DNA of 8,269 nucleotides from Allosphingosinicella sp. Lineage in GTDB: Bacteria > Pseudomonadota > Alphaproteobacteria > Sphingomonadales > Sphingomonadaceae. The position numbers and the translations under genes are program-made. This document shows positions 6,409-8,269 of this stretch, in pieces; position 1 is the stretch's first letter, and every line of letters begins with the position of its first letter. The DNA is taken from NCBI GenBank assembly GCA_030146745.1, contig JASLBD010000069.1, positions 1 through 8,269 of the forward strand, read 5' to 3'. The notes below the pieces were generated by a model that was not told the DNA's origin, did no database searches, and worked only from the letters and a program-made list of their open reading frames with translations.

Positions 6409-6544
6409 CCTCTCCCGTTCTTACGGGAGAGGGGGACCCAAGCCGAAGGCTTGGGGGGTGAGGGTCTTGCTGGCTCCGGTGTACAGACCCTCACCTCCCA
6501 CCGCTTCGCGGCGGGCCCCTCCTCTCCCGTAAGGACGGGAGAGG
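6409..6544 (+). repeat. Intergenic five-hairpin repeat, copy D
   Basis: Lies 2 nt beyond the ATP-grasp stop codon and 49 nt before the SGNH start. Outer stems are 6409-6418/6423-6432 (loop TCTT) and 6521-6530/6535-6544 (loop AAGG), both perfect. Inner stems are CCCAAGCC/GGCTTGGG around GAA (6437-6455) and CCCACCGC/GCGGCGGG around TTC (6497-6515). The central stem is 6457-6466/6486-6495 with a 19-nt loop. Orientation and arms match copy C. Confidence 0.92.
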
Positions 6545-6546
6545 GG

Positions 6547-7404
6547 TTAGAGCAGGTCAAGCACCGCCGCCGCGAAACGCTCCCCCGCCCCCGCGTCATA
6601 ACTCAGGTAAAGATCCGGCTCGATCAGCTCCAGCTCGATCAGCTGCGGACTGCCGTCCAGACCGCGGACCAGATCGATCCGGGCGTAGAGGAGCGGCTCG
6701 TCCACCGCCGCCAGGATCCGCGCCGCCGCCTCATGCTCGTCGGACCCGGGGCGATAGCCGGAGATGATCCCGTCGAATTCCGGCTGCACCCGGAAATCCC
6801 CCGGCTGCGGACGCTTGGCGACGGCATGGCTGAAGGCTCCGCCGAAGAAGATCAGCGACGCTTCCCCCGACCGCTCGATCTCCGGCAGATAGGGCTGGAC
6901 CATCGCCGCGCCCTGCGGCCCGCCCGCCAGCGGCGCGCCGGGCGACCAGCGGATCGTCTGCCAGGCCGTGGAGGAGATCTGCGGCTTGGCCACCAGCCGG
7001 TCCGTCCCGAAGGCGAGCGCCGCCTCCTCCAGCCGGGCCTCGCTGAGCTGGGTGTAATGGCGTGTGGGAACGACCGGCGCTCCGCGCTCGGCAAGCCGCT
7101 CGAGATAGATTTTGTCGGCGTTCCAGCGCAGCACGGAGGCGGGGTTGCGGAGCCGTACCCCCTCCCCTTCCCAGCGCTCGATCGCGTCGGCCCATTGTCT
7201 CGGAGCGAAGGGATAGCCCCAGACCAGCAGCGGAAGGACGAGGTCGAACTCGGCGAGGTCGGACGCCTCGGCCCAGTCCCGCGCCTCCACCTCAAGCCCC
7301 GCCTCCCGCAGCGGCGCCGCATTGCGCTCGAGCACGTCGGGCCAGCGGGTGCGGAAGCCCTCGCTGGTCTCGTCGGGGGTCAGGATGCAGACCCGGCCTC
7401 TCAT
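6547..7404 (-). CDS. ATP-grasp ligase-like protein (RimK/DcsG-like)
   Basis: Predicted cytoplasmic ATP-dependent carboxylate-amine (or thiol) ligase of 285 residues. Residues 1-85 form a substrate-binding-type N-terminal domain. The linker NPASVLRWNADK (87-98) followed by YLERLAERGAPVVPT is typical of ATP-grasp proteins. Nucleotide-binding elements include LVAKP with Lys140 and the strand MVQPYL at 168-173. The GEASLIFFGG segment (180-189) and the metal-site motif ELELIEPDLYL (257-267) resemble those in the DcsG (D-cycloserine synthesis) and glutathione-synthetase-like groups. The substrate is not identifiable. The ATG at 7404 overlaps the stop of the aldehyde dehydrogenase as ATGA, so translation of the two is probably coupled. 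This suggests that the ligase acts in or near the same pathway. Its stop is followed after 2 nt by repeat copy D. Fold assignment is good; the biological role is open. Confidence 0.85.
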   Translation of the reverse strand: MRGRVCILTPDETSEGFRTRWPDVLERNAAPLREAGLEVEARDWAEASDLAEFDLVLPLLVWGYPFAPRQWADAIERWEGEGVRLRNPASVLRWNADKIYLERLAERGAPVVPTRHYTQLSEARLEEAALAFGTDRLVAKPQISSTAWQTIRWSPGAPLAGGPQGAAMVQPYLPEIERSGEASLIFFGGAFSHAVAKRPQPGDFRVQPEFDGIISGYRPGSDEHEAAARILAAVDEPLLYARIDLVRGLDGSPQLIELELIEPDLYLSYDAGAGERFAAAVLDLL

Positions 7405-8269
7405 GGCATTCCGAAGTTGATGCCCTGCGCCAGCGGAAGCTCGCGGCTGTAGTTGATCGTGTTGGTCGCCCTGCGCATGTAGTTCCGCCAGGAATCGGAG
7501 CCGCTCTCGCGGCCCCCGCCCGTCTCCTTCTCGCCCCCGAACGCCCCGCCGATCTCCGCGCCCGACGGCCCGATGTTGACGTTGACGATGCCGCAGTCCG
7601 AGCCGGCCGCGGACAGGAAGGTCTCGGCCTCGCGAATGTCGTTGGTGAAGATCGAGGAGGCGAGGCCCTGAGGCGCCGCATTGTGCGCGGCGATCGCCTC
7701 GTCGAGCGCGCCGTAGCGCATCACGTAGAGGATCGGAGCGAAGGTTTCGGTCAGGGTGATCGGCGTCTGCCCCGGCATCTCGACCAAAGCGGGCCGGACG
7801 TAGCGCCCCTCCAGCCGCTCGCCGCCCTGCACCTTCCCGCCCTCGGCCCCGGCCTGCTCCAGCGCCGACCGCATCGCCAGGACCGCCGCCTCGTCGATCA
7901 GCGGCCCGACCAATATTCCCTCGTCGAGCGGATTGCCGACCGGCACTCCCGCCCAGATCTGCTTCAGCCGGGGAACGAGCCTTTCGTAAATCTCCTCCTG
8001 GACGAGCAGCCGCCGCAGAGTCGTGCAGCGCTGCCCGGCCGTTCCGACGGCGGCGAAGGCGATGGCCCGCTCGGCCAGGGCGAGATCGGCGGTGGGCGCG
8101 ACCACCATCCCGTTATTGCCGCCGAGCTCGAGCAAGGTGCGGCCGAAGCGCGCCGCCACCCGGGGCGCCACGGCCCGGCCCATCCGGGTCGAGCCGGTCG
8201 CAGAGAGGAGCGCGACGTGCGGATCGTCGACCAGCCCCTCGCCCGTCCCTCGCGCGCCCTGCCCCACTT
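7401..8269 (-). CDS. amaB: ALDH7-type aldehyde dehydrogenase (aminoadipate semialdehyde / piperidine-6-carboxylate dehydrogenase), 5' end beyond the window
   Basis: NAD(P)+-dependent oxidation of L-2-aminoadipate semialdehyde (in equilibrium with piperideine-6-carboxylate) to L-2-aminoadipate, a step in lysine and pipecolate degradation. The visible 289 codons are the C-terminal part of a protein usually near 500 residues; about 200 are missing upstream. Counting from the GTG codon at 8267, the NAD-domain segment SATGSTRMG is at 22-30. Catalytic Glu47 lies in LELGGNN and catalytic Cys81 in GTAGQRC. The C-terminal stretch GGAFGGEKETGGGRESGSD and the MRRATNTINYS segment are hallmarks of the ALDH7A1/AmaB group and separate it from generic ALDHs. 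The GTG at 8267 is an internal Val, not a start. The stop at 7401 overlaps the ATP-grasp start (ATGA). The symbol is given by family resemblance. Confidence 0.9.
   Translation of the reverse strand, partial: VGQGARGTGEGLVDDPHVALLSATGSTRMGRAVAPRVAARFGRTLLELGGNNGMVVAPTADLALAERAIAFAAVGTAGQRCTTLRRLLVQEEIYERLVPRLKQIWAGVPVGNPLDEGILVGPLIDEAAVLAMRSALEQAGAEGGKVQGGERLEGRYVRPALVEMPGQTPITLTETFAPILYVMRYGALDEAIAAHNAAPQGLASSIFTNDIREAETFLSAAGSDCGIVNVNIGPSGAEIGGAFGGEKETGGGRESGSDSWRNYMRRATNTINYSRELPLAQGINFGMP

Noticed and set aside
1696..6544. The four repeats as a CRISPR array or insertion sequences
   Set aside because: They are kilobases apart, internally palindromic, have no regular spacers, encode no protein and show no obvious target-site duplications.
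6451..7452. Plus-strand open frame of 333 codons over repeat D and the ATP-grasp gene
   Set aside because: It starts inside the repeat and is Arg/Pro-rich, typical of a GC-rich antisense shadow.

Overview
The window is very GC-rich, gene-dense DNA with third codon positions dominated by G and C. Its gene content and the style of its intergenic repeats suggest an alphaproteobacterium, most likely of the Sphingomonadales (Sphingomonas-like). That placement is an inference from protein resemblance and repeat style, not from a marker gene. All seven genes lie on the minus strand, so the map is best read from the right end to the left. No tRNA, rRNA, CRISPR array, insertion sequence or prophage gene was seen.

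In transcription order: (1) the C-terminal part of an ALDH7/AmaB-type aldehyde dehydrogenase of lysine/pipecolate catabolism, cut by the right edge. Its stop overlaps the start of (2) an ATP-grasp ligase-like protein. Next come (3) a small SGNH/GDSL-family protein and, 26 nt later, (4) a four-helix DUF4383 membrane protein. They are followed by (5) a secreted murein L,D-transpeptidase of the YcbB type without a recognisable peptidoglycan-binding domain, (6) a PglK-like ABC exporter/flippase with fused membrane and ATPase domains, and (7) an SLC13/DASS-type anion permease with two RCK_C (TrkA_C) domains, cut by the left edge. Genes 5 and 6 are cell-envelope genes. Genes 1 and 2 look like a translationally coupled metabolic pair. 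Genes 3 and 4 look like a two-gene operon.

The most striking feature is a family of four structured intergenic repeats of 136-142 bp, called A to D here. One copy occupies every gap between transcription units, and each begins 2-14 nt after a stop codon. Each copy is a symmetrical array of five stem-loops: outer, inner, centre, inner, outer. The central stem is a perfect GGTGAGGGTC/GACCCTCACC pair (copy A carries a 3-nt insertion). Its loop is exactly 19 nt in all four copies although its sequence varies. Stem bases covary between copies, copy A is inverted, and copy B has its inner arms exchanged relative to its centre. The design is REP/BIME-like, and the sites suggest a role at mRNA 3' ends or a strong insertion preference for them. 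A separate conventional hairpin terminator lies beyond copy C.
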